A stretch of 37,062 nt of DNA from positions 1 to 37,062 of the forward strand of contig JADKJE010000011.1 of assembly GCA_016722515.1 (NCBI GenBank), given 5' to 3'. Source of the stretch: Alphaproteobacteria bacterium (GTDB taxonomy: Bacteria > Pseudomonadota > Alphaproteobacteria > Rickettsiales > JADKJE01). Made by a program: the position numbers and the translations under genes. How positions within the stretch are numbered: the first letter of the stretch is position 1; the number at the start of each line of letters is the position of its first letter. The notes below the pieces were generated by a model. That model saw nothing but the letters and a program-made list of their open reading frames with translations, made no database searches and was not told where the DNA came from. Shown piece by piece: positions 22,751 to 31,092 of the stretch.

Positions 22751-23709
22751 TAGATACCATCGCGATACGCAAAAGTTTCTACATAGGGAAATTCAACTTC
22801 ACCAAAGCCATAAACGTAAGGACGGATAAAGTTAACGCCGTCTGGAGTAGTTGCCTGTCTACCTTGTATTGGACATAATGGGAAACGAACATAACTTTCG
22901 TCATTGGTGTAAACAACCATTCTGGCCTTGGAAAAACTAGCGCTATAGGCTGTACCAGGGGTTAAGAATTTTAAAGGTTGAATATCTAATGAGCCTATTA
23001 AATTGGCGCTAATACAGTTAATTTTGATGTAATTCAAAATGCTGATATTACCCGCATTACTTACCTTTTGAGCGCAGATGTATGCAAATTGAGAAGGTGG
23101 CAGCAATACCTTATTAGGCGGGAATTGCAAACCGGAAGTTTGCCATGCAGCAACCAACGCGTCGTTTATATCCGCAACAATTTCGTCAGGGGTTTTATTT
23201 ACCCAGAGCGTAGAAGTACCAGCAGCATTTAATGCAACATCAGCCGTATTAACATTTGGGTTATTAACTAAACCGGTAAAAGTTGCATAAGAGCTTTTAT
23301 CACCCAGATATACCACTTTATCTAAATCTAAACGGTACAACGCATTTAAAGCTAACATTTTTGCAGTATCTAATGGTTGTCCTGTTTGTTGAGAACGTTC
23401 TAGCTCAATAAACGAATAGGTTAGATTCCGCGCTAAGGGCCTGAAAGGGGTCGTGATTTTTTGACCTTCCACACTGATACCAGGAATTATATTTCCGTTA
23501 CCAGCAAACCATGGTAGCCCTTGCGCAGATTGCGATCCAGTAGCACCGAATGTGTTTTTAAGGTAGGAAGTGGCTTCAATGCCAAGTCCAGCATCGATAT
23601 ATTTAATATCACGGCTAGCCGTGAAATCCATCAATGGTTCATTGAATTTTGGATTAAAAAGTTCAGTTTGACCGATGTAATAACTAAGTGTTGAGTCTAA
23701 TGCAGACAT
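22750..23709 (-). CDS. Major capsid protein, DUF2184
   Basis: A 319-residue DUF2184-type major capsid protein of HK97 fold. 'FNPKFNEPLMDFTASRDIKY', 'PLARNLTYSFIELERSQQTG' and 'VYLGDKSSYATFTGLVNNPN' are characteristic. It is located between cement and connector genes. AGGAG precedes the start. The N terminus lacks a long delta domain, consistent with a separate scaffold upstream. Confidence 0.9.
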   Translation of the reverse strand: MSALDSTLSYYIGQTELFNPKFNEPLMDFTASRDIKYIDAGLGIEATSYLKNTFGATGSQSAQGLPWFAGNGNIIPGISVEGQKITTPFRPLARNLTYSFIELERSQQTGQPLDTAKMLALNALYRLDLDKVVYLGDKSSYATFTGLVNNPNVNTADVALNAAGTSTLWVNKTPDEIVADINDALVAAWQTSGLQFPPNKVLLPPSQFAYICAQKVSNAGNISILNYIKINCISANLIGSLDIQPLKFLTPGTAYSASFSKARMVVYTNDESYVRFPLCPIQGRQATTPDGVNFIRPYVYGFGEVEFPYVETFAYRDGI

Positions 23710-23722
23710 TTATTTGCTCCTG

Positions 23723-24241
23723 TTATGAATTAACGCGTACTGCGGTGGTATTGCTTGAGTCTTTACCGTCTACTGCCCAAACAACATTAGGAAGTAAAAC
23801 GTTATTAGGACTAGCAGAAGTTGCCTCCAAATCGCCAACCGCTGCGGGACCCACTGCAGTTACGCGCATATAAACCGGTCCGCCACGGACGGGCGTACCA
23901 ATAGTACAAGCTACTAATATGTAACCAGGTCCACCCACTACGACACCAGAAACCGTGCCGGGATTGGGGGTGCCAGAGTTAACAATAGTGGTGCCTCCGT
24001 CTACTGTTGGCGCAGATCTACTTAAGATGCCGTAGAAATCTGTAGCATCATCACCGCTTTCAATTGCGGAAATAGTAGTAACTCCACTGTTAGTGACACG
24101 CTTTACGGGTGCACCAAATGCGGTTGGAGGGGTAGAAGCGTTTAAAACCCAAGATTCGACTGTTGTTCCCGGTACGCCGTTTAAATCACCGGGGATACCA
24201 GAATTTGCAGAATAAAGAATTGCGGTAGGTGTAGCTGACAT
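23723..24241 (-). CDS. Capsid cement/decoration protein (Gp24-like)
   Basis: A 172-residue Gly/Thr/Val-rich beta protein between protease and capsid genes, the usual place for a capsid-stabilising cement protein in this phage group. 'PVRGGPVYMRVTAVGPAAVG' recalls the structural cement Gp24 family. Assignment rests on position and composition; the start overlaps the protease stop. Confidence 0.68.
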   Translation of the reverse strand: MSATPTAILYSANSGIPGDLNGVPGTTVESWVLNASTPPTAFGAPVKRVTNSGVTTISAIESGDDATDFYGILSRSAPTVDGGTTIVNSGTPNPGTVSGVVVGGPGYILVACTIGTPVRGGPVYMRVTAVGPAAVGDLEATSASPNNVLLPNVVWAVDGKDSSNTTAVRVNS

Positions 24242-24963
24242 TAGTGAATGACTCCTATTTTGTTATTTGACCAAAAATCTGCGTTGGCTTTATTAAGCGT
24301 TGCTATATTTGTTAAGTCAGGCTGTTTGTTCGCGGCATCATAAGCAGATGTTTGCTTAAATTGACTGGAACGCTGAGCTGATACCAAAGTTGCCGAAGCA
24401 GTAAAAAGCATATGCGTATCTATTTCATCAAAAGATTTACCATGCAATAAAGGCGTGATAATCTTTTTCCCGCTTTCTGTTTTATAAAATTCGTCTAAGG
24501 CGCGTCTTTGTAAATTTGCTTCTTTCTTAGAAATTCCTGGCGCTAAAATCTCGGCATTAGAAATAACTATTGCGTCGTAGGTAACTTCAGGCTCAGCGGC
24601 ATCAGTCGCTTCACCCTCATCTGCTTCTTCGCTTGCATTAAGCAAATCAGCAGCTTTGCCCAACACGGCAGCTGTAAATTTTTGCGTTAAATCAGAAAGC
24701 ATTTGCTCAATAGTGGAAATTCGTGCATCCAAATTCATAAACGCCATGTTTTCCATGGCTTGTTCCATAGGAGATTCGTCAGCCGATTTAGCCACTTTCT
24801 TGGCAACCTTTTCAGCCATAGGCTTTTTTTTCCCTTTGGCTTTTTTGCTTACGTCACTCTCTTCTTCATCGTCCATTTCATCATCTTGTTCTTCATCCGG
24901 AACCGCATCAATTGCTTTAGAAAAAACGCTTAATGCATCTTTTAACTTATCTTTTAAAGACAT
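24241..24963 (-). CDS. Possible nested scaffold protein from an internal start
   Basis: In frame with the protease, ATG 24963 ('MSLKDKLKDALSVFSKAI') is preceded by GAGG at 24975-24972, eight bases upstream, a better ribosome binding site than that of the full-length gene. It begins right after the protease domain, giving a 240-residue scaffold. The same architecture is known in lambda C/Nu3. Expression is inferred. Confidence 0.5.
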   Translation of the reverse strand: MSLKDKLKDALSVFSKAIDAVPDEEQDDEMDDEEESDVSKKAKGKKKPMAEKVAKKVAKSADESPMEQAMENMAFMNLDARISTIEQMLSDLTQKFTAAVLGKAADLLNASEEADEGEATDAAEPEVTYDAIVISNAEILAPGISKKEANLQRRALDEFYKTESGKKIITPLLHGKSFDEIDTHMLFTASATLVSAQRSSQFKQTSAYDAANKQPDLTNIATLNKANADFWSNNKIGVIH

Positions 24964-25533
24964 ACTTTTATCCTCATCTTTACTATCAAAAATTGCGCAC
25001 TGGGGACCTGCTCGCCCCCGCGGGACCAACGCAACATGATTGCCGCGTATATTTGTTTGCTCGAAAAACCCGTCATGAACATTCGCTGCTTCATAGTTAT
25101 ATCCACAACTTACTTCACGCACGGAGCCACTTTCGACCAAGTCAATCGCTTCTTTATCAGTGATAACAAAATCAGCTAGGAGCTTGTCGAACATTTTGCC
25201 GCTACCCGGCCGCACGTTTTGGATTACCCCGCGCGTTAATTCGCGCGCATTTTCGGGAGTCACAAATAAGCCCAAACCATCTTCGCTTTTGGGGTGTCCT
25301 AAAGTGATAGGTTTTCCTTCAAATGAACGTATGGTTTCATCCGAATGGATGTCTTCAATTTTTTTGGCCACTCGCACATGCCCATTCTTGGCCTTAATGT
25401 CGCTATCAAAGCTTTCCGGCGAGTAATACATATCGCCCGCGACGGTTATGGGGACGTCATGACAGACCAAAAACCCTTCTGGAGTCTTAGAAATTCTCTC
25501 AGAAAGCTGTGTTTCGCAATAAAATTTACCCAT
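24241..25533 (-). CDS. DUF2213 prohead protease fused to scaffold
   Basis: A 430-residue protein. Residues ~1-180 are the DUF2213 protease-like domain ('TPEGFLVCHDVPITVAGDMY', 'EVSCGYNYEA', 'NHVALVPRGRAGPQCAIFD'). Then comes a highly charged linker with an acidic run and lysine patches, a coiled coil ('ARISTIEQMLSDLTQKF') and a C-terminal helical domain, as in protease-scaffold fusions. It would build the prohead and cleave scaffold. The ATG at 25533 has only a weak ribosome binding site (GAAG); TTG 25542 is the alternative. An internal start at 24963 could make the scaffold alone. Confidence 0.85.
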   Translation of the reverse strand: MGKFYCETQLSERISKTPEGFLVCHDVPITVAGDMYYSPESFDSDIKAKNGHVRVAKKIEDIHSDETIRSFEGKPITLGHPKSEDGLGLFVTPENARELTRGVIQNVRPGSGKMFDKLLADFVITDKEAIDLVESGSVREVSCGYNYEAANVHDGFFEQTNIRGNHVALVPRGRAGPQCAIFDSKDEDKSMSLKDKLKDALSVFSKAIDAVPDEEQDDEMDDEEESDVSKKAKGKKKPMAEKVAKKVAKSADESPMEQAMENMAFMNLDARISTIEQMLSDLTQKFTAAVLGKAADLLNASEEADEGEATDAAEPEVTYDAIVISNAEILAPGISKKEANLQRRALDEFYKTESGKKIITPLLHGKSFDEIDTHMLFTASATLVSAQRSSQFKQTSAYDAANKQPDLTNIATLNKANADFWSNNKIGVIH

Positions 25534-25712
25534 AGACTTCAAATAAGCATTAAACTTATTAAATTAGACCATAGAATATTGTTACTAAGTGCAATTAGAA
25601 TATATATTTCATTAAATAATTTTTATTTACTGCATTTTTTGGGGTGGGTCAAAAGGAAGAGCTTAATTTAATGGATTAGCGATATGTTCTACGTGAAACA
25701 GTTTTGTATATT

Positions 25713-25784
25713 TTATGCTTCACTCATACTGATAATGGATAATGTTATGGAAGAAACTAATCTTGTTGTAGTTGATGATGCTTT
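25713..25784 (-). other. -1 frame C-terminal extension of receptor-binding paralogue 3
   Basis: After the zero-frame ATT TTT TTA (slippery T-TTT-TTA), the -1 frame gives 'KASSTTTRLVSSITLSIISM' plus three residues to TAA at 25715-25713. The total becomes 152 residues, close to the 150 and 158 of the paralogues, and the hydrophobic-strand pattern matches theirs. Confidence 0.62.
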
Positions 25785-26170
25785 AAAAAAATAGAGATAT
25801 AGTCATTAGTTGCAAGAGAAACAGGTGCTTTTTGTATCGATAATGAAGGAATGACACTTTCATAACATTCAATACCTGTTGCGCTACCGTTTTTGTATAT
25901 TTGCATAGCACTGCTACCCGTGGAAGCTGTAGAAATATTAATGGTTGCGTTAACTACAAAATTTTTAGTAATAATACCTGTGTATTTAAGTCTTCCATCG
26001 GTCGTCATCGCAAAATCTGGGGAAGTGGTGGCTAACGAGAAGCTGGTTGATAAGCTTGTGAGTTCTTGGTATGAAGCGGTAACTGAAACAGTTATTGGAG
26101 CCGCTGCATTATTCATGTATATCGACCCACCAGAACCTTTTAAACCTATTTGATTTTGAATAAATGACAT
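25757..26170 (-). CDS. Receptor-binding paralogue 3, shortened by a shift at a T7 run
   Basis: A 137-residue member of a three-gene tandem family with a C1q/TNF-like beta pattern: 'MTTDGRLKYTGIITKNFVVN', 'MQIYKNGSATGIECYE', 'SLATNDYISIFL'. The two paralogues continue for ~20-25 residues after N-D-Y-I-S-x-F; here the frame ends with 'KHHQLQQD'. Reading -1 at the T7 run (25791-25785) restores a paralogue-like C terminus. Either this gene has lost a base, or the shift is programmed or a phase switch. It follows the 1156-residue fibre operon. Confidence 0.72.
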   Translation of the reverse strand: MSFIQNQIGLKGSGGSIYMNNAAAPITVSVTASYQELTSLSTSFSLATTSPDFAMTTDGRLKYTGIITKNFVVNATINISTASTGSSAMQIYKNGSATGIECYESVIPSLSIQKAPVSLATNDYISIFLKHHQLQQD

Positions 26171-26172
26171 AT

Positions 26173-26625
26173 CTATACTCTATTAATTGAACAAGCTGAA
26201 ATCATGGCTATACGAATATTGCCGGAAAATGCGGATTGTGATTTTATAAAAAGTGAGATGTAGTCATTTGTAGATAGACTAACTTCATAGTAAGACATCC
26301 TGAGCGATTCTATGCCGCATACTAGTGAATCTGTTAAAGCAGATCCATTTTTATAAAGCTGTAAAGAAAGCACATTACTAGTACCAGTGCTACCCAATAT
26401 ACTGCTTACAGAGAATAATTTTGTATCAGTGCCGGTATATTTAAGCCTACCATCCGTAGACATTCCGAAATCTTGTACCGTTGGCCCTAGATTAAAAGAA
26501 ACGGCTAATCCGGTTATTTCTTTATAGGATGTGGTATAAGAAAAAGCTATACCGGTAAAACTGTTAGTGAGATAAATTACACCATATGATGCAGCGCCAC
26601 CCGTTATATTTTGTATAAATGACAT
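26173..26625 (-). CDS. Receptor-binding paralogue 2
   Basis: A 150-residue protein, 'MSFIQNITGGAASYGVIYLT' at the N terminus, then 'MSTDGRLKYTGTDTKLFSVS', 'LQLYKNGSALTDS' and 'SLSTNDYISLFIKS'. The alternation of strands and the G-R-L-x-Y-x-G / Y-K-N-G motifs recall C1q/TNF-like jelly-roll heads on phage fibres and glycine-rich bacterial adhesins. Probably trimeric and attached to or secreted with the large fibre. Function is inferred. Confidence 0.65.
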   Translation of the reverse strand: MSFIQNITGGAASYGVIYLTNSFTGIAFSYTTSYKEITGLAVSFNLGPTVQDFGMSTDGRLKYTGTDTKLFSVSSILGSTGTSNVLSLQLYKNGSALTDSLVCGIESLRMSYYEVSLSTNDYISLFIKSQSAFSGNIRIAMISACSINRV

Positions 26626-27102
26626 TTAAGAATCTCCTACATAATTCGCAGCAATATTAGCTTGTATAACGTGCGCAGTTTGCGCGCTTGCTGTTGCTAC
26701 AAAAATTGAAATATAATCATTAGTTGCAAGAGGTATAGGATAATCTTGAATTATTGAAGACGAAATAGAAGAATAAAATTCTGCTCCTGTAACCGCAGTA
26801 CCATTTTTTCTAATTTGAATTACCATCCCTACCGAACCGGAAAGAAGATTTGCATAGCAGGCTGCTGAGCATAAAAATACACGGGTGTTAATACCGATAT
26901 ATTGAAGCCTGCCATCAGTAGACATCGAGAAATCAGGCGAAGGAGATGCTAGAGTAAAGCCAATGGATAGACCCGCCACCTCTTTAAAGCCACCCGGAGG
27001 AGTTGCAAAGCTAAAGTTATTTGTTCCGTTCCAATCACCGCTATTCATGCCAGCATAGCCGTATGAACTTTTAGAGCCTAATTGATTTTGATTAAATGCC
27101 AT
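26626..27102 (-). CDS. Receptor-binding paralogue 1
   Basis: A 158-residue paralogue beginning 'MAFNQNQLGSKSSYGYAGMN', with 'MSTDGRLQYIGINTRVFLCS', 'IQIRKNGTAVTGAEFY' and 'PLATNDYISIFVATAS'. It follows the large fibre gene directly (GGCGTTTAG before the ATG) and lies one base before the next paralogue. Divergence among the three is spread over the variable loops, as expected for receptor-binding modules. Confidence 0.65.
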   Translation of the reverse strand: MAFNQNQLGSKSSYGYAGMNSGDWNGTNNFSFATPPGGFKEVAGLSIGFTLASPSPDFSMSTDGRLQYIGINTRVFLCSAACYANLLSGSVGMVIQIRKNGTAVTGAEFYSSISSSIIQDYPIPLATNDYISIFVATASAQTAHVIQANIAANYVGDS

Positions 27103-30100
27103 CTAAACGCCTGTAAATGAGTTATTAGTGTACAATACTTCCCATGTGGTATCAGCTACTATGCAAATAATAGTGATAACAGTATTGGGTGATATAGTGG
27201 TAATTGAGCCACCTGTTCCTGTCGTAGTTACTAAAGATGTTCCATTCTGAGATCCACAATAGATTAATTGGCTTGCATTTTGTGCAATCTGAATTAAATG
27301 GCTACTATCTGTAATGACTTGTAAAAGACTACCGACCGCAGCAGTAGAAGGCAAAGTCATAACGCAGGTTCCGGCATAAGTAGAATAGTAGGTGTTATTT
27401 ACTGCCATGGCTTGCGTTGACGCGGTCACCGTATTAAATGTTAAACCACCCCCGGTTGCGGCTGAGCTAATCCAGTTTGTGCCATCAGAAGTAAGAACAT
27501 TGCCTGTGGTTCCAGCCGCATCTGGGTATTGAGCTGTTGTTTCAACCCAATTAGTACCATCGCCTCGTAATAACTTCCCAGTATTGGCGGTATTAGGAAA
27601 GGTAGGAGTCGATGCCGCCCAATTGGTACCGTCTGAACGTAATATTTTACCTGCAGAGCTGGCAGTAGCGGGGATCGTGGCTGTAGACCATACAACATCG
27701 CCTGAGCTTATAGTTAAAAATTGTCCTGTAGAGCCAATACCTAGTTTCCCTAGGGTATTTGCTGCAGTTGCATGTAATAGATCACCTTTGGTATAGGTAG
27801 TTTGATTTGTGCCGCCTTGTGTCTCTACAGCGGTACCCGCGATTAAACTAAAGCTATAATCACCAGAAGTTGCCGTTACTGCACCGGTTCGGCCAAAAAC
27901 ACTAGAAACGGGCACAGCTGCTGGCGTTGACCATGCAACATCACCGCTAACAACCGTTAAAACCTGTCCTGTAGTGCCTATGCCTAATTTAGATAATGTA
28001 TTGGCGGCTGTAGCGTGTAGTATATCGCCTTTAGTATAAGTCGTTTGGTTAGTACCACCTTGAGTTTCTATAGCGGTACCAGAAATCAGACTAAAACTAT
28101 AATCCCCACTGGTAGCGGTTATGATTCCGGTTCTTCCAAAGACGCTCGTAACGGGTGCGCTAGGTAATGCAGAACTAACCCATGCCGTACCATTTGATGT
28201 AAGTACATTCCCCGATGTTCCAGGGGATGTTAATCCGGTACCGCCTTGTCCGACCGCAGCGGTGCCAGAAATTAAACTAAATGAATAATCGCCGGATGTA
28301 GCAACTATAATGCCCGTGCGTCCAAAGACGCTGGCAATAATTGGATCTGACCAAGCAGCATCACCACCCGATACTGTTAAAACTTGTCCAGTTGTACCAA
28401 TTAATAATTTCGCAAGCGTGTTGGTTGCAGACGCATGAATAATGTCGCCTTTTGTATAAGTTGTAAATCCAGTACCGCCCTGATTTGCTGCAGCTGTACC
28501 AGAGATTAAGCTAAAACTATAGTCAGCAGCTTGTGCCGTCACTGCGCCTGTTCTACCAAATACGCTTGATACTGGGGCAGATGTTGGCGTGCTACTTACC
28601 CATACCCCACCTAATGCCGTTAAAACATTTCCGTCAGCGCCCGTTGCAGTAAGACCAGTACCACCTTGTGACACCGCTGCTGTACCTGAGATCAGACTAA
28701 AAGAATAATCTCCACTGGTTGCAACCACAACGCCTGTGCGTCCAAAAACGCTAGATACGGGAGCGCTCGGAGGGACTGAGCTTGTCCAATTTCCCGCGCC
28801 ATCTGAGGTTAAAACATTTCCGGCAATGCCAGGCGTTGTTAAGCCAGTACCGCCTTGTGAAACTGCAGCCGTACCCGATATTTGAGAAAAAGAATAGTCG
28901 TTAGTTTGAGCAACAACAATACCGGTTCTACCAAAAACGCTCGTAATAATAGGAGCTGCACTAACCCAGACACCGCCAGATGAAGTTAATATATTTCCTG
29001 TAGAACCTGTTGCGGTTAAGCCAGTACCACCCTGTCCAACAGAAGCCGTACCAGAGATAAGGCTAAAAGAATAATCTCCCGATGTAGCCACTATTGCGCC
29101 CGTTCTACCAAAGACGCTGGTAACTCGATCACCTACAGCCAACCAATTTGCATCAGTTTGACCAGGAGTGGCAACTAATGCAAAAATCTGATCTCCCACA
29201 TTAACGGGTTTCGTATTTAAAGTTCCCGCGACCGTGATATACCACCAGTCACCCGCCGCCACAGCCCCGGCGCCACCACTACCACCAGTTGTAGGGTATA
29301 ACCCGCCAGATGCATCCCATCCGCCGCGGAAAGAAGTGCCCGCAGTAATCGCAGCGGAAATTGCCGCTTGAATTGTGCTAGCGGGCATTAAAGCGGTAGA
29401 AGATGCAGATGCTGGGTTTGTAGTTATGCTTGTGATTGTACCGGTACCGCCTATCGAAAAAGTAGTACCTACATTTAAAGAGCCGGGGGTGACTAAAGTA
29501 GAGGGTAAGCTAAACACGGCAGCGGTAGAGGATGCATCACCGCCGACTACAGTAACTTGATTGGCAGTTCCGGTTAATAATTGAGTTCCTAATACGCCGG
29601 AATAAACCGTGGCAAAACCATTCGATAATCCTGAGGTTGAAGTTGAATTTGGCAAGATCGCACTCTCATCGTTAGTTGTGATATAAGTAGCTCCTTTTAT
29701 TACAGCCTCGCTAGAGGTAATAAAAGTCTTGGTGGCTTTTTGAGTGGGCGCTAAAGAATCACTATTTGCACCCAGAGTCCCGTCTGCAGAAAAAGAACTA
29801 ATGGTTGCACCAGTGTTGCCTAATTGCATCCCTGAAGATGTTAATCTCATTCGGATAGTATTATCTGGTAAAAATTGTTGTTCACCAGTTACAAATAAAA
29901 TCTTATTAGTGCCTTCAGCAAAACGGCGTATGCCTGTAACTCCAAGCCATGGTGATAACACATCAACGGAAATGCTCGGTGCTAGATTTAAATACCCCGT
30001 TGAACTACCTACGTTATATCCGGCTGTATCTACAACGCCACCCATTGTTAAAGTACCGGGCAAAACTAATGTCGGAGAAATACTAAAAGTAGGAGTTGAT

Positions 30101-30573
30101 GACCCATCACCCCCGGACACTAACAACTGATTTGCTGTACCGGTCAAGGTAACTGGCGTTAAATCGCCAGTGCCGGTAGTATTTGCAAGTAAGCCTGTGG
30201 AGAGATTAGAAAGAGCCACTGAATTAGGCAACGCCAATAATTCATTCGTTTGAGTTATAAAACTTGCAGTAGTTGGAGCTCCTCCACCCCCGCCACCACC
30301 AATAACCTGTACTTGGATAGCTCCACTTGTTAAAAGCTGTACTAAATCCAATATGTTGTTATCAGGATTAATAAGTTTTCCCACCCAAGGAGTGATATTA
30401 TCAAACTTGGGCGTTGTAGCAGTTCCAATAGGGACAATAGGACCCGCTTCTACAGCTGTAACCGCCACAGCACCACTTGTAAAAATAGCTTCCAAATCTT
30501 GGATGCTATTATCACTATCAATAAATGCGGTAGTCATGGGGGATAAATTATCGAAATTATCTAGATTTGACAT
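27103..30573 (-). CDS. Long repeat-containing tail fibre protein
   Basis: A 1156-residue fibre. The N terminus holds two similar segments ('PMTTAFIDSDNSIQDLEAIF' and 'PWVGKLINPDNNILDLVQLL'), each ending T-S-G-A-x-x-V, then a G7 linker at 92-98. Two larger related modules with 'LTGTANQ' and 'VxGGDxSS' follow, then seven 'SVFGRTG...DYSFSLISGTA' repeats. The C terminus is a beta domain. The VFGRTG-type repeat is common in trimeric phage tail fibres. No intramolecular chaperone domain is evident. Ribosome binding site weak. Confidence 0.83.
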   Translation of the reverse strand: MSNLDNFDNLSPMTTAFIDSDNSIQDLEAIFTSGAVAVTAVEAGPIVPIGTATTPKFDNITPWVGKLINPDNNILDLVQLLTSGAIQVQVIGGGGGGGAPTTASFITQTNELLALPNSVALSNLSTGLLANTTGTGDLTPVTLTGTANQLLVSGGDGSSTPTFSISPTLVLPGTLTMGGVVDTAGYNVGSSTGYLNLAPSISVDVLSPWLGVTGIRRFAEGTNKILFVTGEQQFLPDNTIRMRLTSSGMQLGNTGATISSFSADGTLGANSDSLAPTQKATKTFITSSEAVIKGATYITTNDESAILPNSTSTSGLSNGFATVYSGVLGTQLLTGTANQVTVVGGDASSTAAVFSLPSTLVTPGSLNVGTTFSIGGTGTITSITTNPASASSTALMPASTIQAAISAAITAGTSFRGGWDASGGLYPTTGGSGGAGAVAAGDWWYITVAGTLNTKPVNVGDQIFALVATPGQTDANWLAVGDRVTSVFGRTGAIVATSGDYSFSLISGTASVGQGGTGLTATGSTGNILTSSGGVWVSAAPIITSVFGRTGIVVAQTNDYSFSQISGTAAVSQGGTGLTTPGIAGNVLTSDGAGNWTSSVPPSAPVSSVFGRTGVVVATSGDYSFSLISGTAAVSQGGTGLTATGADGNVLTALGGVWVSSTPTSAPVSSVFGRTGAVTAQAADYSFSLISGTAAANQGGTGFTTYTKGDIIHASATNTLAKLLIGTTGQVLTVSGGDAAWSDPIIASVFGRTGIIVATSGDYSFSLISGTAAVGQGGTGLTSPGTSGNVLTSNGTAWVSSALPSAPVTSVFGRTGIITATSGDYSFSLISGTAIETQGGTNQTTYTKGDILHATAANTLSKLGIGTTGQVLTVVSGDVAWSTPAAVPVSSVFGRTGAVTATSGDYSFSLIAGTAVETQGGTNQTTYTKGDLLHATAANTLGKLGIGSTGQFLTISSGDVVWSTATIPATASSAGKILRSDGTNWAASTPTFPNTANTGKLLRGDGTNWVETTAQYPDAAGTTGNVLTSDGTNWISSAATGGGLTFNTVTASTQAMAVNNTYYSTYAGTCVMTLPSTAAVGSLLQVITDSSHLIQIAQNASQLIYCGSQNGTSLVTTTGTGGSITTISPNTVITIICIVADTTWEVLYTNNSFTGV
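27680..29125 (-). repeat. Seven VFGRTG-GDYSFSLISGTA coding repeats in the fibre gene
   Basis: V-F-G-R-T-G occurs seven times, near 27890, 28132, 28320, 28557, 28743, 28930 and 29108, at spacings of about 180-240 bases. Units are of two lengths: short ones ending 'GNVLTSNG' and long ones with 'TYTKGDILHATAANTL'. Third-codon positions differ, so the repeats are old or diverging rather than freshly copied. Confidence 0.85.
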
Positions 30574-30581
30574 AATATTGC

Positions 30582-30609
30582 TTGTAAAAAATAAAAAGTA
30601 ATATATAAT
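30582..30609 (+). promoter_or_regulatory. Candidate rightward promoter of the HTH gene
   Basis: TTGTAA (30582-30587), 16-base spacer, TATAAT (30604-30609), about 50 bases before the TTG start at 30659. The -10 is consensus and the -35 is moderate. The surrounding sequence is extremely AT-rich, which raises the chance of a false match. Confidence 0.48.
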
Positions 30610-30658
30610 ATATTTTATTTACTATGTGCATTTAGTATTATTTATTTAAGGATACGAA

Positions 30659-31078
30659 TTGAGTAAAAAAATAGATATAGGAATTTTACGAAAAGCGCTA
30701 GTGAAAATGACCATTAAACAAGCCGCTCTCTATTTTAAAATCCCATACTCCACATTGTACAAAGTATGTGCAGAAAACAATCTGAAATCGGGGGTGCTTG
30801 TAAAACGAGGGCCGCCATCTTTATCAGATGGTCATATTGAAGATATCATCAAGTCGTATTTGGAAGGTATGAGCCAAGAAAAAATTGCCGCAAAAACAGG
30901 TTTATGTCAAAAAACCGTATCTAATGTTATACGCAAAAGCGCCCATCATCTACGAACACGTTCAGATGCGGCAAAATTAAGAGAAAAAGAAAAAGGTATA
31001 GATTTGCAAAAACAGCAAGCCGCAGCTGCAAATGCAGTGCGGCATGCGATGAATGTGATTAAGCTATTTAGTTGGTAG
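30659..31078 (+). CDS. Double-HTH DNA-binding protein (regulator or small terminase)
   Basis: A 139-residue basic protein starting at TTG behind AAGGAT. Residues ~16-40 ('TIKQAALYFKIPYSTLYKVC') form a psq/HTH-like motif, and residues ~56-95 ('DIIKSYLEGMSQEKIAAKTG') a second HTH followed by a basic region. Two stacked HTHs occur in transcription regulators and in some small terminase subunits; no other TerS candidate is visible in the window. It lies opposite in direction to the fibre and next-door leftward gene. Confidence 0.68.
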   Translation: MSKKIDIGILRKALVKMTIKQAALYFKIPYSTLYKVCAENNLKSGVLVKRGPPSLSDGHIEDIIKSYLEGMSQEKIAAKTGLCQKTVSNVIRKSAHHLRTRSDAAKLREKEKGIDLQKQQAAAANAVRHAMNVIKLFSW

Positions 31079-31092
31079 ATCTCATTATCATA

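Noticed and set aside
24656..25671. Several rightward ORFs opposite the protease/scaffold gene
   Set aside because: Low-complexity Ser/Phe-rich translations of the complementary strand; no start signals.
25684..25794. 36-codon rightward ORF antisense to the receptor-binding paralogue 3
   Set aside because: It has no ribosome binding site and overlaps the -1 extension of the leftward gene, which is better supported by paralogue similarity.
27680..29125. Regularly spaced repeats that might look like a CRISPR array
   Set aside because: Units are 180-240 bases, diverged, and in one coding frame of the fibre gene (VFGRTG repeats); there are no short identical repeats with unique spacers.
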